From NCBI RefSeq assembly GCF_000261365.1, contig NZ_AJVC01000004.1, positions 310,001 through 374,000 of the forward strand: DNA of 64,000 nucleotides, written 5' to 3'. The translations under genes were made by a program, and so were the position numbers. Shown in pieces: positions 40,020-49,997 of the stretch. The notes under the pieces are model-generated. The model did no database searches. It had not been told where the DNA came from and saw only the letters and a list, made by a program, of their open reading frames with translations. Source of the stretch: Herbaspirillum sp. GW103. Its GTDB lineage: Bacteria > Pseudomonadota > Gammaproteobacteria > Burkholderiales > Burkholderiaceae_D. Each line of letters begins with the position of its first letter. The stretch's first letter is position 1.

Positions 40020-42686
40020 TCAGGCGGCCAGTACCGGTGCTTCGATGGCGCTGGCGGGTACGGCCTGCTGGCGGGCCGCGTGCCAGTCGGGATGAACCTC
40101 GGCAGCACCGCTCCAGACCGCCTGGTGCAGTTGCGACAGCAGGCCCGGCTCTTCCAGGATGCTGTTCTTCTGCTTGTCGTTGAGCGCGTCCGGTCCATCC
40201 TTGAGCGCACTACGCACCAGCTTCTCGCGCAGGTGCTGCGTCAGTGCCGGCACCTGCGGGTGAGCATGCGCGGTGGCGCACACCAGCGCATTGAACGACG
40301 GATCGACCACGGCCTCGACGAAGCCCGGCAAGGGCGGCGTCTGTTCGTGATGGCGCGCGGTCTCGCGCAGTTCCAGCGGCGGCGAGGTCTCTTCCGGGAT
40401 CTTGAACAGACCGGCACGGCGGAAACCACGACCATAAGTTACCCGCGAAGACAGCACCGACACCGGCACCGAAACGGCCAGCGAACCGGCAATCGGGATG
40501 AGCCACCAGATGAAGGAGGGATTGAGCCAGTACACCAGCGCACCCCAGGCCACGCCCAGCACCGAATGCCAGCCATGGCGACGCACCGCCTCGCCCCAGC
40601 CGGTTTCATTGTCGGCCCGCGGCGGCGACTTCCAGCCGGCATTCCAGCCGAGGAAGGCCCCCAGCACGAAGCGCGTATGGAACAGCATGCGCACCGGGGC
40701 CAGCGCCATCGAGAACAGCAGTTCGATCAGCATGCTCACGAACAAGGCCAGCGCGCCACCGAAACCGCGTGCGCCCTTCACCGCAAACAGCAGCACGGCC
40801 AGGATCTTGGGCAGGAACAGGATGGTGGCCGTAGCCGACACCAGCGCCAGGGCCTTTTCCGGATGCCACTCGGGCCAGATCGGGAACAACTGGCGGGGCG
40901 CCGTGAAATATTGCGGATCGATCAGCGTATGGGCCGCCAGCAACACCGTGGAGAGGATCAGGAACAGGCCCCACAGCGGCGCCGACACATAGGCCATCAC
41001 GCCAGTGACGAACACGGCGCGATGCACCACGTGCATGCCGCGCGCCAGGAACAGGCGGAAGTTCATCAGATTGCCCTGGCACCAACGGCGGTCGCGGCTC
41101 AACTCGTCGAGCAGATTGGGCGGCATTTCTTCATAGCTGCCATCCAGGTCATAGGCGATCCACACCGACCAGCCGGCGCGCCGCATCAGCGAGGCTTCCA
41201 CGAAGTCGTGCGACATGATCGGCCCGGACAGGTTGCTCTTGCCCGGCAGCGGCGCCAGCGCGCAATACTTCATGAAGGGCTGCAGACGGATGATGGCGTT
41301 GTGGCCCCAGAAGTGCGATTCGCCCAGCTGCCAATAATGCAGGCCGGCCGTGAACAACGGGCCGTATACGCGCGTGGAGAACTGCTGGATGCGCGCATAG
41401 AGCGTATCGCGTCCGGCTGCACGCGGCGCGGTCTGGATGATGCCCGCGCCCGGATGGGCTTCCATCAGGCGGGTCAGCTTGGTGAGGCATTCGCCGGTCA
41501 TGACGCTGTCGGCGTCCAGCACCACCATGTAGCGATAGGCGGCGCCCCAGCGGCGGCAGAAATCGTCCAGGTTGCCGCTCTTGCGCTTGACGCGGCGGCG
41601 GCGATGGCGATAGAAGATGCGCCCGAAGCCACCAGTCTGGCGGCACAGGCGATCCCATGCGGCGGTTTCTGCCGCGCAGATATCAGCTTCGCCGCTGTCG
41701 CTCAAGATGAAGAAATCGAAATGCCGGATCTGCCCGGTACGTTCCAGCGACTCGTAGGTCGCCCGCAGGCCGGCGAAGACACGCGCCACATCCTCGTTGC
41801 AGATGGGCATGACGATGGCCGTGCGGGCCTCGGGTGCAATCTCGGTATTGCCGGCCTTCTCATGCGAGATCAGGTACTTGTCATCACCACGCATCAAGAC
41901 CAGGAAACCCGTCATGGCCGTCCAGAACCCGGCAGAGACCCAGAGGAACAGCAGCCCGAACAGGAACAACACCAGCATCTCCAGCGGCTTGGTGCCGTGA
42001 TAGGGCAGCACGTCGCTCATGAAGTAGGTGGCCATCGAGGTCTGCAACACCATCAGCACCAAAAGCGTAATACGGCGCACGTTGCCCGTATGCTGCCAAT
42101 GCCCCTTGGGATCGGGGGCCTCGGACTGGTCCAGGTGATCTTCGATGTAGCGCGGTTCGTCATCCACCGGCGGCGCGGCTTCGACCACCTTGGCGCGGCC
42201 CTTGCGGGCGCGGCGCCAGCGGCTGGGACGGCGTTCCAGGCGGCGGTTTTCTTCTTCCACCCAACGCGAGAACGGATTGAGTTCACCCCAGGGACGCGGC
42301 ACCATGGACTTGCGCTGCAGAGGCGGCCCGACCGGAATGCGCGGCTGGCCGCGCTCCTGACCGATGGGTGGAACCGGGGCGCCCTGCACGGCCCGCGCAG
42401 CTTGCACGGCCGGCACCGCAACCGGCTGGGCGGCGGGATACATGAGGCGCAGGCGGGCATCGACCGAGGCTTGCGCCGCGGCCGGCACCAGGCTGGCATC
42501 GCGTCCGCTGGCCTCGGCCAGCACGCGGTGCAGGTCGACCACCGGATCGCCGGAGCCGATTGCACCCGCCCGCGCGGCCAGGTCCTGGCGTTGTTCAGGC
42601 GACAGCGGCAGGCACGCGAGGTAATCCTCCAGCGTCTGCGAGGCTGCCGAAGTCTGCCTTAGTTGGGGGGTAATATGTAGCTCCAC
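40020..42686 (-). CDS. opgH: Osmoregulated periplasmic glucan glucosyltransferase OpgH (MdoH)
   Basis: An 888-residue inner-membrane glycosyltransferase of family 2. An N-terminal cytoplasmic region of about 210 residues precedes membrane helices near 220-290. The catalytic domain has [11 protein letters not shown] and the QxxRW-like RRWCQGN. Several further helices follow (about 560-760), then a C-terminal cytoplasmic tail. It polymerises beta-1,2-glucan from UDP-glucose, needing acyl carrier protein in E. coli, and exports it. Its start lies within the 3' end of opgG (28-bp overlap), so the two are translationally linked. Confidence 0.94.
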   Translation of the reverse strand: MELHITPQLRQTSAASQTLEDYLACLPLSPEQRQDLAARAGAIGSGDPVVDLHRVLAEASGRDASLVPAAAQASVDARLRLMYPAAQPVAVPAVQAARAVQGAPVPPIGQERGQPRIPVGPPLQRKSMVPRPWGELNPFSRWVEEENRRLERRPSRWRRARKGRAKVVEAAPPVDDEPRYIEDHLDQSEAPDPKGHWQHTGNVRRITLLVLMVLQTSMATYFMSDVLPYHGTKPLEMLVLFLFGLLFLWVSAGFWTAMTGFLVLMRGDDKYLISHEKAGNTEIAPEARTAIVMPICNEDVARVFAGLRATYESLERTGQIRHFDFFILSDSGEADICAAETAAWDRLCRQTGGFGRIFYRHRRRRVKRKSGNLDDFCRRWGAAYRYMVVLDADSVMTGECLTKLTRLMEAHPGAGIIQTAPRAAGRDTLYARIQQFSTRVYGPLFTAGLHYWQLGESHFWGHNAIIRLQPFMKYCALAPLPGKSNLSGPIMSHDFVEASLMRRAGWSVWIAYDLDGSYEEMPPNLLDELSRDRRWCQGNLMNFRLFLARGMHVVHRAVFVTGVMAYVSAPLWGLFLILSTVLLAAHTLIDPQYFTAPRQLFPIWPEWHPEKALALVSATATILFLPKILAVLLFAVKGARGFGGALALFVSMLIELLFSMALAPVRMLFHTRFVLGAFLGWNAGWKSPPRADNETGWGEAVRRHGWHSVLGVAWGALVYWLNPSFIWWLIPIAGSLAVSVPVSVLSSRVTYGRGFRRAGLFKIPEETSPPLELRETARHHEQTPPLPGFVEAVVDPSFNALVCATAHAHPQVPALTQHLREKLVRSALKDGPDALNDKQKNSILEEPGLLSQLHQAVWSGAAEVHPDWHAARQQAVPASAIEAPVLAA

Positions 42687-44284
42687 GTTTCAGACAAGGT
42701 TGTGCCGCCATTGGCATTGCGCAGGAAACCGCGCAGCTCGACAGGCTTGTTTTCTTCCAGACGGCGCAGCTTGACTTCCACACGCCAGCCGCCGGTCACG
42801 TCATTCTTGCGGGTAGTCACGCTGGCCAGCTTGCCATTGGCATCGGCCTCGACCACCCCTTCCACCCGCGCGTTGGCGGGCAGCTTCTTGAGATTGCCAC
42901 CATCGAAGTCAATCGCCAACTGCTGCACCTCATCGGTCTTGCCGTCCTGCTTGGGACGATAGCCATGGCCGAACAGGGTCTGGGTGACGAAGGCCAGCGG
43001 CGGGCGCTTCTCGTTGTCCTTCTGCCAGGACAGGCGGTATTCCACGTTCAGCGGCTGGCCCGGCTTGGGCAGCGTGTTGGGGATCCAGTAGGCCACGATG
43101 TTGTCGTTGGTCTCGTCAGGCGTGGGGATCTGCACCAGCTCCACGCGGCCCGAACCCCACTTGCCCTTGGGCTCGACCCAGGCGCTGGGGCGCGACTGGT
43201 AGTTGTAGTCCAGGTCTTCGTAGTGCGAGAAGTTGCGGTCGCGCTGCATGAGGCCAAAGCCCTGGGGATTGTCGAAGGAGAACGAGGTCACCAGCAGGCG
43301 CTTGGGGTTCACCAACGGACGCCACAGCCATTCGCCGGTCCCCGACTGCATGGCCAGGCCGTCCGAGTCATGCACTTCCGGACGGAAGTCGTCGGCCGGA
43401 CCCGGCTGGTTCTCGCCGAAGAGGAACATGCTGGTCAGCGGAGCAATGCCCAGCTTGGTGACGTTGCTGCGCAGGTAGATCTGGGCCTTGACGTCCATGA
43501 CCGTATCCACGCCGGGCTTCAACACGAAGCGATAGGCGCCGGTGGCGCGCGGCGAATCCAGCAGCGCGTAGATCACCAGGTCCTTGGCATCGGCGGCCGG
43601 GCGCTCCAGCCAGAATTCGGTGAAGCGGGGGAATTCCTCGCCCGAATAGAGCGCCGTATCGATGGCCAGACCACGTGCCGACAGGCCGTAGCTCTGCCCT
43701 TTCCCCATGGCGCGGAAGTAGCTGGCACCGTGGAAGGTCAGCACGTCATCCTTGACCTTGGCCGAGTTGAGCGGGAAGCGGATACGAAAACCCGCAAAGC
43801 CGATATTGCGCAGGGTGCGCGGATCGACGCTGCGATTGGCGCTGTAGTCGAAGAGGGCCGGACTGAAATGGATCTCGCGCACGGCGTTGCCCACCACTTC
43901 ATTGATCTTGACCGGCTCGGTATAGCTGGCGCCAAGATGAATGAAGGACAGTTCGAAGGGCAGCTTCTGCGCGCGCCAGACCGACTTGTCATCGCGGAAG
44001 TAGAGCCGGCTGGCCTGCTCGTAGCTCAGGTCCTTGAGCGACTTGGGCAGGTCATCGGCAGGCTTCTTGTAGGATTTGCCGGCCAGCGCCTTGGCGCGGG
44101 CGGCCACCGTGTTGAAATCGAAGGCCAGGGCCGCCTGCGGCAAGGCCAGCGCCAGCAGACCCGCCAGGGCCGCCGGAGCGGCAAGGCGACGCCACCAGGC
44201 CCGTCGTGCGGCACTGCGCGGGGAAACAAGTCCCTCGCCAGGCCAGGAGGTGGTGTGAAGCAGCATTATTGTTTTGTCGGACAT
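42659..44284 (-). CDS. opgG: Glucan biosynthesis protein OpgG (MdoG)
   Basis: A 541-residue periplasmic protein begun at the Met ending at 44284; a second Met six codons on is possible. A long N-region with RRAWWRRL precedes a hydrophobic core ending [10 protein letters not shown], so it is a signal peptide of about 55 residues, longer than usual. The mature part has the MdoG-family segments [35 protein letters not shown] and [17 protein letters not shown]. It is required for building branched osmoregulated periplasmic glucans. First gene of opgGH. Confidence 0.93.
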   Translation of the reverse strand: MSDKTIMLLHTTSWPGEGLVSPRSAARRAWWRRLAAPAALAGLLALALPQAALAFDFNTVAARAKALAGKSYKKPADDLPKSLKDLSYEQASRLYFRDDKSVWRAQKLPFELSFIHLGASYTEPVKINEVVGNAVREIHFSPALFDYSANRSVDPRTLRNIGFAGFRIRFPLNSAKVKDDVLTFHGASYFRAMGKGQSYGLSARGLAIDTALYSGEEFPRFTEFWLERPAADAKDLVIYALLDSPRATGAYRFVLKPGVDTVMDVKAQIYLRSNVTKLGIAPLTSMFLFGENQPGPADDFRPEVHDSDGLAMQSGTGEWLWRPLVNPKRLLVTSFSFDNPQGFGLMQRDRNFSHYEDLDYNYQSRPSAWVEPKGKWGSGRVELVQIPTPDETNDNIVAYWIPNTLPKPGQPLNVEYRLSWQKDNEKRPPLAFVTQTLFGHGYRPKQDGKTDEVQQLAIDFDGGNLKKLPANARVEGVVEADANGKLASVTTRKNDVTGGWRVEVKLRRLEENKPVELRGFLRNANGGTTLSETWSYILPPN

Positions 44285-44627
44285 GCAGTTTTCTGGTTGA
44301 TTGCCCCGGCAGACACTGGAAGCAGCGCCGCACCGGAAGGCAGGCGCTAGTTTACCCAAATGTGGCCGGGATTGTTCGCTAGTTCATATCGGGATGGCAT
44401 GCTTGCGGCCGGAATGGCCCCAATGGCCAATGTTTCATGAAAGAAACTTCATTCGACCGCAAACCCGGCTTTAGCCCTCAGGGCAGCCGGCCAGTTCAGA
44501 TATAAGGGCAGATGGCGCTGCATAAAGTTCCGTGTTGCAGCATGGCTGCTGTAACATTATGTTCTGTCGCGCCTGCCTCCGGCCCCGTGCCGGCCTGCTT
44601 TCCCCTCGTTCCAACCCAGATTTGCGC
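44285..44627. other. Divergent gap between opgG and folA
   Basis: 343 bases without a gene. It holds a palindrome TTTCATGAAA (about 44432-44441), a near-perfect inverted repeat GTTGCAGCA/TGCTGTAAC (about 44534-44555) and a possible folA promoter TTGCAG-N17-TATGTT (44535-44563), which overlaps that inverted repeat. Confidence 0.4.
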
Positions 44628-45122
44628 ATGACCACTGCTTCCGGCTCCCTGACCATCGTCGTCGCCACCGACCTCAACAACGGCATCGGTATCCGCAACA
44701 CCCTGCCCTGGCATCTGCCGGAAGACCTGGCGCATTTCAAGCGCACCACCTCCGGGCATGCCATCCTGATGGGCCGCAAGACCTTCGAATCGATCGGTCG
44801 GCCGCTGCCCAACCGGCGCAACATCGTCATCACCCGCAATGGCGGATGGCAACACGCGGGCGTGGAGACGGCCGGCTCCCTGCAGGAAGCCGCCGCACTG
44901 GTGCAGGCAGCGCCGGCCTTCATCATCGGCGGGGCGCAGATCTATGCCGAGGCGCTGCCGCTGGTGGACCGCCTCATCATCACCCGCATCGGGAAAGTCT
45001 TCGATTGCGACGCCTTCTTCCCGACCCTGGACCAGGCGCTGTGGCAGGAGACGGCGCGCGAGAACCACCGGTCCGAAACTTCCGGATTGGACTACGCTTT
45101 TGTGACATACCAAAGACGTTGA
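44628..45122 (+). CDS. folA: Dihydrofolate reductase
   Basis: A 164-residue enzyme started at ATG 44628; the open frame upstream to 44532 is not conserved-looking. It reduces dihydrofolate to tetrahydrofolate with NADPH. Key elements: IGIRNTLPWHLPEDLAHFKRTT with acidic Asp33 (equivalent to E. coli Asp27), GRKTFESIGRPLPNRRN for NADPH and IIGGAQIY near residue 105. Length is as usual for bacterial DHFR. Its partner enzyme thyA is on the same strand about 8.6 kb upstream. Confidence 0.95.
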   Translation: MTTASGSLTIVVATDLNNGIGIRNTLPWHLPEDLAHFKRTTSGHAILMGRKTFESIGRPLPNRRNIVITRNGGWQHAGVETAGSLQEAAALVQAAPAFIIGGAQIYAEALPLVDRLIITRIGKVFDCDAFFPTLDQALWQETARENHRSETSGLDYAFVTYQRR

Positions 45123-45131
45123 CCCGGCCCG

Positions 45132-45156
45132 ACAACAGGCTGTTGTTTTTTCCCTT
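45132..45156 (+). terminator. Weak terminator after folA
   Basis: ACAACA (45132-45137) and TGTTGT (45141-45146) with a 3-base loop, followed directly by a T-rich run through 45160. Short stem, so only moderate support. Confidence 0.45.
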
Positions 45157-45333
45157 TTTTGCTTACACTGCGCAGCTCTTTAGCGCAGTTGGCGCACACG
45201 TGGCGCGCATATCTGCGACAATCCCGCTTTCATTTTTCCGGCGCGCAAGCACTGCCAGCCCAGGCGCTTTTCTTTTGACCCCCTGCGCGCGTGTGCCGAC
45301 CCGGCTCCCCGCGCGCAAAGCCTGGAGAAATCC

Positions 45334-47586
45334 ATGAAATTCCGATTCCCCATCGTCATCATCGACGAAGACTTCCGCTCCGAAAACACCTCGGGCCTGG
45401 GCATCCGCGCCCTGGCCGACGCCATCGAAGCCGAAGGCATGGAAGTGCTGGGCGTGACCAGCTATGGCGACCTGGCCCAGTTCGCCCAGCAACAGTCGCG
45501 CGCCTCGGCCTTCATCCTGTCCATCGACGATGAAGAAATGGGCGCCGGCTCGGATGAAGAGACCGACCACGCCCTGAAGGCCCTGCGTGCGTTTGTCAGC
45601 GAAATCCGTCATAAAAACGCCGACATCCCCATCTATCTCTACGGTGAAACCCGCACCTCGCGCCACATTCCCAACGATGTGCTGCGCGAGTTGCACGGTT
45701 TCATTCACATGTTCGAAGACACGCCGGAGTTCGTGGCCCGGCACATCATCCGTGAAGCCAAGTCCTACCTGGACGGCCTGGCCCCGCCCTTCTTCCGCGC
45801 CCTGGTCGATTACGCCCAGGATGGCTCCTATTCCTGGCACTGCCCCGGTCACTCCGGCGGCGTGGCCTTCCTGAAGTCACCTGTGGGCCAGATGTTCCAC
45901 CAGTTCTTCGGCGAACGCATGTTGCGCGCCGACGTCTGCAACGCCGTGGAAGAACTCGGCCAGCTGCTGGACCATACCGGCCCGGTGGCCAACTCGGAGC
46001 GCAATGCGGCGCGCATCTTCAATGCCGACCACTGCTACTTCGTCACCAACGGCACCTCGACCTCCAACAAGATGGTCTGGCACTCCACCGTCGCCCCCGG
46101 CGACATCGTCGTGGTGGACCGCAACTGCCACAAGTCCATCCTGCACTCCATCATCATGACCGGTGCGATTCCCGTGTTCCTGATGCCCACGCGTAACCAC
46201 CTGGGCATCATCGGCCCGATCCCGCTGGAAGAGTTCACCCTGGAAAGCATCCAGAAAAAGATCGAAGCCAACCCCTTCGCCCGCGAAGCCAAGAACAAGA
46301 AGCCGCGCATCCTGACCATCACGCAATCGACCTACGACGGCGTGGTCTACAACGTCGAGACCCTGAAGAACATGCTCGACGGCGAGATCGAGACCCTGCA
46401 CTTCGACGAAGCCTGGCTGCCGCACGCCACCTTCCACGACTTCTACAAGGACATGCACGCCATCGGCAAGGACCGTCCGCGCGCCAAGAAGTCGCTGATC
46501 TTCTCGACCCAGTCGACTCACAAGCTGCTGGCTGGCCTGTCGCAGGCTTCGCAGATCCTGGTGCGCGAATCGGAAACCGTGAAGCTCGATGAAGACGCCT
46601 TCAACGAAGCCTTCCTGATGCACACCTCGACCTCGCCGCAGTACTCCATCATCGCCTCCTGCGACGTCGCGGCGGCCATGATGGAAGCGCCGGGCGGCAC
46701 GGCGCTGGTGGAAGAAAGCATCCTGGAGGCGCTGGACTTCCGTCGCGCCATGAAGAAGATCGACCAGGAATTTGGCGATGAGTGGTGGTTCCAGGTCTGG
46801 GGCCCCAACAGCTTTGCCGCCGACGGCATCGGCGAGCGCGAGGACTGGGTCATCAAGGCCGAGGACGACTGGCACGGTTTCGGCAACCTGGCGCCGGGCT
46901 TCAACATGCTGGACCCGATCAAGGCCACCATCGTCACCCCCGGCCTGGCCCTGAACGGCCAGTTCGGCGAGAGCGGCATCCCTGCTTCCATCGTGACCAA
47001 GTACCTGGCCGAGCACGGCGTGATCGTGGAGAAGTGCGGCCTGTATTCCTTCTTCATCATGTTCACCATCGGCATCACCAAGGGCCGCTGGAACACCCTG
47101 GTGACGGCGCTGCAGCAGTTCAAGGACGACTACGACAAGAACCAGCCGATCTGGCGCATCCTGCCCGAGTTCGCCCAGCGCAACCCGCGCTACGAGCGCC
47201 TGGGCCTGCGCGACCTGTGCCAGCAGATCCACGAGACCTACCGCGCCTACGACGTGGCCCGCCTGACCACCGAGATGTATCTCTCGGACATGCAGCCGGC
47301 CATGAAGCCCTCGGACGCCTTCGCCAAGATGGCCCACCGCGAAATCGATCGCGTCCCCCTGGACGAACTGGAAGGCCGTGTCACTTCGATCCTGCTGACC
47401 CCCTATCCGCCGGGCATTCCGCTGTTGATCCCGGGTGAGATCTTCAACAAGACCATCGTTGATTACCTGAAGTTTGCGCGTGATTTCAACGAGAAATTCC
47501 CGGGCTTCGAAACCGACGTGCACGGACTGGTCAAGCGTGAAGTCAACGGCCGCCGCGATTACTTCGTGGATTGCGTCAAGCAGTAA
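45334..47586 (+). CDS. Lysine/arginine/ornithine decarboxylase (LdcA/AdiA superfamily)
   Basis: A 750-residue PLP enzyme. An N-terminal receiver-like wing domain (about 1-140) precedes the core with SWHCPGHSGGVAFLKSPVG, the PLP region TNGTSTSNK, VDRNCHKSILHS, HFDEAW and the PLP-Lys in TQSTHKLLAGLSQAS. The C-terminal domain ends with LLTPYPPGIPLLIPGE and PGFETDVHG. It makes the matching diamine or polyamine (cadaverine, agmatine or putrescine). Length and many segments recall Pseudomonas aeruginosa LdcA, a lysine decarboxylase of about 751 residues, but substrate cannot be settled from sequence. No amino-acid antiporter is adjacent, which argues against an acid-resistance unit. Confidence 0.88.
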   Translation: MKFRFPIVIIDEDFRSENTSGLGIRALADAIEAEGMEVLGVTSYGDLAQFAQQQSRASAFILSIDDEEMGAGSDEETDHALKALRAFVSEIRHKNADIPIYLYGETRTSRHIPNDVLRELHGFIHMFEDTPEFVARHIIREAKSYLDGLAPPFFRALVDYAQDGSYSWHCPGHSGGVAFLKSPVGQMFHQFFGERMLRADVCNAVEELGQLLDHTGPVANSERNAARIFNADHCYFVTNGTSTSNKMVWHSTVAPGDIVVVDRNCHKSILHSIIMTGAIPVFLMPTRNHLGIIGPIPLEEFTLESIQKKIEANPFAREAKNKKPRILTITQSTYDGVVYNVETLKNMLDGEIETLHFDEAWLPHATFHDFYKDMHAIGKDRPRAKKSLIFSTQSTHKLLAGLSQASQILVRESETVKLDEDAFNEAFLMHTSTSPQYSIIASCDVAAAMMEAPGGTALVEESILEALDFRRAMKKIDQEFGDEWWFQVWGPNSFAADGIGEREDWVIKAEDDWHGFGNLAPGFNMLDPIKATIVTPGLALNGQFGESGIPASIVTKYLAEHGVIVEKCGLYSFFIMFTIGITKGRWNTLVTALQQFKDDYDKNQPIWRILPEFAQRNPRYERLGLRDLCQQIHETYRAYDVARLTTEMYLSDMQPAMKPSDAFAKMAHREIDRVPLDELEGRVTSILLTPYPPGIPLLIPGEIFNKTIVDYLKFARDFNEKFPGFETDVHGLVKREVNGRRDYFVDCVKQ

Positions 47587-47607
47587 GCCTCAGCGCTGCG
47601 TGCAAAA

Positions 47608-47640
47608 AAAGCCGGTGCCTGCGAAGGCATCGGCTTTTTT
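47608..47640. terminator. Bidirectional intrinsic terminator
   Basis: GCCGGTGCC (47611-47619) and GGCATCGGC (47626-47634), with one G-U pair, flanked by A7 and T6. It serves the decarboxylase gene and the convergent chromate transporter genes. Confidence 0.85.
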
Positions 47641-47665
47641 CATGCTGCTGCCGGATGCAATCCGA

Positions 47666-48196
47666 TCAGAAGCTACCGAGATAGAAATAACCCGCCAGTG
47701 CCCCGCCAAACAACAACCACAGCGGATGAATCTTGGTCTTGAGCGCAATGATGGCAGTGGTTGCCGTGATGGCCGCGAGGAAGCCATGCGTGATCGACGC
47801 CTGCGCGATCAGCAGCGCCGAAGCCGCCACCAGCCCGCCGGTGACCGGCAGCAGACCGGCCTGCACGTGACGCCGCCAGGGCTTGTCCTTGCACCTCTCC
47901 CAGACGTGCAACATGATGATGGTGATGATGGAAGACGGACCGAACTTGGCCAGACTGGTCACCAGCATCCCCCAGAAGCCCGCCACATGCCAGCCCACCA
48001 GCGTAACCACCATCAGGTTGGGGCCCGGCGCGGCCTGACCCAATGCAAACAGCGCACTGAAATCCTCGGCGCTCATCCAGTGATGGACTTCCACCACCTG
48101 GCGCTGCATCTCGGGGAGGATGGTATTGCCGCCACCGAAGGCCAGCACCGACAACTGCGTGAAGATGATGGCCAATGCGATCAGGGTCTGGCTCAT
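47666..48196 (-). CDS. Chromate transporter, second half-size subunit
   Basis: A 176-residue CHR-domain membrane protein. The Met ending at 48196 (MSQTLIALAII) overlaps the upstream gene by four bases; further open frame upstream is an overlap. It has the CHR-family FGGGNTILPEMQ and GLGQAAPGPNL-like (ALGQAAPGPNLMV) segments. Two-gene short-chain CHR pairs act together to export chromate or a related oxyanion. Convergent with the decarboxylase gene. Confidence 0.87.
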   Translation of the reverse strand: MSQTLIALAIIFTQLSVLAFGGGNTILPEMQRQVVEVHHWMSAEDFSALFALGQAAPGPNLMVVTLVGWHVAGFWGMLVTSLAKFGPSSIITIIMLHVWERCKDKPWRRHVQAGLLPVTGGLVAASALLIAQASITHGFLAAITATTAIIALKTKIHPLWLLFGGALAGYFYLGSF

Positions 48197-48810
48197 TGCG
48201 CGCCCTCCTTCTTGCCCGCAGTCTGCGGCTTGGCCGCGAAGCGGCTGCCATAGCGGGCGGTGAGCACCACGCTGACGGGCGTCATCACCAGCATCACCCA
48301 CAGCAGCGGAATGCGCAGCAAGGCGATGGCAATGAAACAGACCACTGCCACGCCCGCCAGCACCAGGTTCTTGCGCAGGGGCAAGGCGATCTTGACGGCC
48401 ATCTGGATCAACAGCCCCGCTGCCGCCGCCGCCAGTCCCGCGAACAGGTGCTTGACGTTGGGATCATGCTGGAAGTGCTGGTAGATCATGCCCAGCAGGA
48501 TCACCACCATCGAGGGCACGGCGATGAGCCCGGTGATACCGGCCAGCGCCCCCTTCCAGCCCCGGAACTTCATGCCCAGCGCCACCGACAGGTTGATGAT
48601 GTTGCCCCCGGGGAGGAACTGGCACAGGCCCAGCAGCTCGACGAATTCGGGATCGGTGAGCCAGCGGCGGCGCTCCACGATCATGCGGTGCGCCAGCGGC
48701 AAGGCACCGCCGAAGGCGGTCATGCCCAGGCCAAGAAAGCCCAGGAAGATTTCCCGGGTAGAAGGAACGGCCCGCTCAGGGACCGGCAGGTCAGGAGTAC
48801 TCATCATCAT
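48193..48810 (-). CDS. Chromate transporter, first half-size subunit
   Basis: A 205-residue CHR-domain protein with FLGLGMTAFGGALPLAHRMIVE and LCQFLPGGNIINLSVALG, the paired CHR signatures, and about five or six membrane segments. Pairs with the downstream half-size subunit to make the equivalent of one full-length ChrA. A divergent LysR regulator starts 100 bp away and probably controls the pair. Confidence 0.87.
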   Translation of the reverse strand: MMMSTPDLPVPERAVPSTREIFLGFLGLGMTAFGGALPLAHRMIVERRRWLTDPEFVELLGLCQFLPGGNIINLSVALGMKFRGWKGALAGITGLIAVPSMVVILLGMIYQHFQHDPNVKHLFAGLAAAAAGLLIQMAVKIALPLRKNLVLAGVAVVCFIAIALLRIPLLWVMLVMTPVSVVLTARYGSRFAAKPQTAGKKEGAQ

Positions 48811-48873
48811 CTCATGCGAACGCGGCGTGATTGCCGGATGAATGAAAGGCTACTCTTGGGGAGGGTTTTTGTC

Positions 48874-48905
48874 TAATATATGTCAGATACTTGATCCATA
48901 TTTTA
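48874..48905. promoter_or_regulatory. Possible LysR-regulator binding site
   Basis: TAATATATG (48874-48882) and CATATTTTA (48897-48905) form an inverted repeat (8 of 9 pairs) in the 100-bp gap between the chromate transporter pair and the divergent LysR gene. This is where such regulators normally bind. Confidence 0.4.
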
Positions 48906-48910
48906 AAAAT

Positions 48911-49837
48911 ATGTCACCTTCCATCGATCTGCGCCTGCTGCGCTACTTCATCGCTGTGGCTGAAGAGGGCCACCTGACCAAGGCGGCCGAGCGCATCGGC
49001 ATCCAGCAGCCGCCGCTGTCGCAGCAGATCCGCCTGCTGGAGCGCGAGCTGGGCGTGACCCTCTTCAACCGCCTGCCGCGCGGCATGGAGCTCACTGACA
49101 GCGGGGTGGCCCTGCTCAATGATGCACGCGCCCTGCTGGCGCAACTCGATACGTCGGTGGCCAGCGTGCGCCGTATCGCCCAGGGCAAGATGGGGCGCAT
49201 TGCGGTGGGCTTTACCGAATCGGCTTCGCTGCATCCCTTCGTGCATTCGGTGATCCGCGCCTTTCGCGCCGATGCACCGGATGTCGCCATGACGGTGGAA
49301 GAAAGCAACACCAATGAACTGATCGAAGCACTGCGCGCCAAGCGGCTGGATCTGGCCTTCGTCCGTTCCCCGGTGGGCGATTCAGGCGGATTGACCATCG
49401 AGACCATGCTGGTCGAAGACATGGTGGCCGCGTTGCCCATCGACCATCCACTGGCCGAGCAGGGCAAGCGCAAGAGCCTCGCCCTGCACGCACTGGCCGA
49501 GCAGTCCTTCATCATGACGCGCCGGCCCAACGGTCCCGGCCTGTACGACACCATCATCGCGGCCTGCCATGCGGCCGGATTCTCGCCGCAGGTGATCCAG
49601 GAGGCGCGCAAGAATCTGTCCACGCTATCGCTGGTGGCTGCTGGCGTGGGGGTGGCGGTGATCCCGGCATCGATGACGCGGGTCAATGCGGAGGGCGTGG
49701 TGTACCTGAAGCTGACCGGTGCGCCCGAGTTGAAGGCACCGCTGCACCTGGCTTACCGGACTGGCAGCATCAGCGGTGCGGCGCGCCTGATGCGGCAGGA
49801 AGCCTTGAAATTGAGTGCGGGGCGCAAACGGCGTTGA
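48911..49837 (+). CDS. LysR family transcriptional regulator (BenM/CatM-like)
   Basis: A 308-residue protein from ATG 48911 (MSPSIDLRLLRYFIAVAEEG); upstream in-frame starts at 48842 lie in the promoter gap. The N-terminal winged HTH has LTKAAERIGIQQPPLSQQIRLLERELGVTLFNR. The C-terminal effector domain (about 92-300) resembles the BenM/CatM class. The ligand is unknown. Divergent orientation suggests it regulates the chromate transporter genes and itself. Confidence 0.9.
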   Translation: MSPSIDLRLLRYFIAVAEEGHLTKAAERIGIQQPPLSQQIRLLERELGVTLFNRLPRGMELTDSGVALLNDARALLAQLDTSVASVRRIAQGKMGRIAVGFTESASLHPFVHSVIRAFRADAPDVAMTVEESNTNELIEALRAKRLDLAFVRSPVGDSGGLTIETMLVEDMVAALPIDHPLAEQGKRKSLALHALAEQSFIMTRRPNGPGLYDTIIAACHAAGFSPQVIQEARKNLSTLSLVAAGVGVAVIPASMTRVNAEGVVYLKLTGAPELKAPLHLAYRTGSISGAARLMRQEALKLSAGRKRR

Positions 49838-49942
49838 TATCTGCTGCATATGGCAAGTTGCAGATCCATACAAAGCAGGCTTGCAGCTGATGAGAGTGCG
49901 GTTTTCAAGCTGAAGGCTGGCGGCGATGTGGCAACGGACTCT

Positions 49943-49970
49943 TGCATCAATCCAATATTTCAATAATAAT
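49943..49970 (+). promoter_or_regulatory. Candidate ars operon promoter
   Basis: TTGCAT (49943-49948), 16 bases, AATAAT (49965-49970). It lies within the arsR operator, so repressor and polymerase would compete. Confidence 0.45.
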
Positions 49971-49986
49971 TGAAGTATTGGATTGA
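49947..49986. promoter_or_regulatory. ArsR operator (18-4-18 inverted repeat)
   Basis: TCAATCCAATATTTCAAT (49947-49964) and ATTGAAGTATTGGATTGA (49969-49986) match at 17 of 18 positions around an AATA centre, ending 11 bases before the arsR start codon. The core TTCAAT-N4-ATTGAA resembles known ArsR sites. Confidence 0.8.
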
Positions 49987-49997
49987 AGGAGAGCGAA

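Noticed and set aside
38357-40183. 608-codon plus-strand ORF that might be the missing efflux pump
   Set aside because: It lies antisense to the adaptor and outer-membrane factor genes, has no RND, MacB or MFS motifs and no sensible set of membrane helices.
39969-42662. Antisense ORF of 897 codons opposite opgH
   Set aside because: Gln/Arg/His-rich shadow of a conserved glycosyltransferase, with no ribosome site or recognisable domain.
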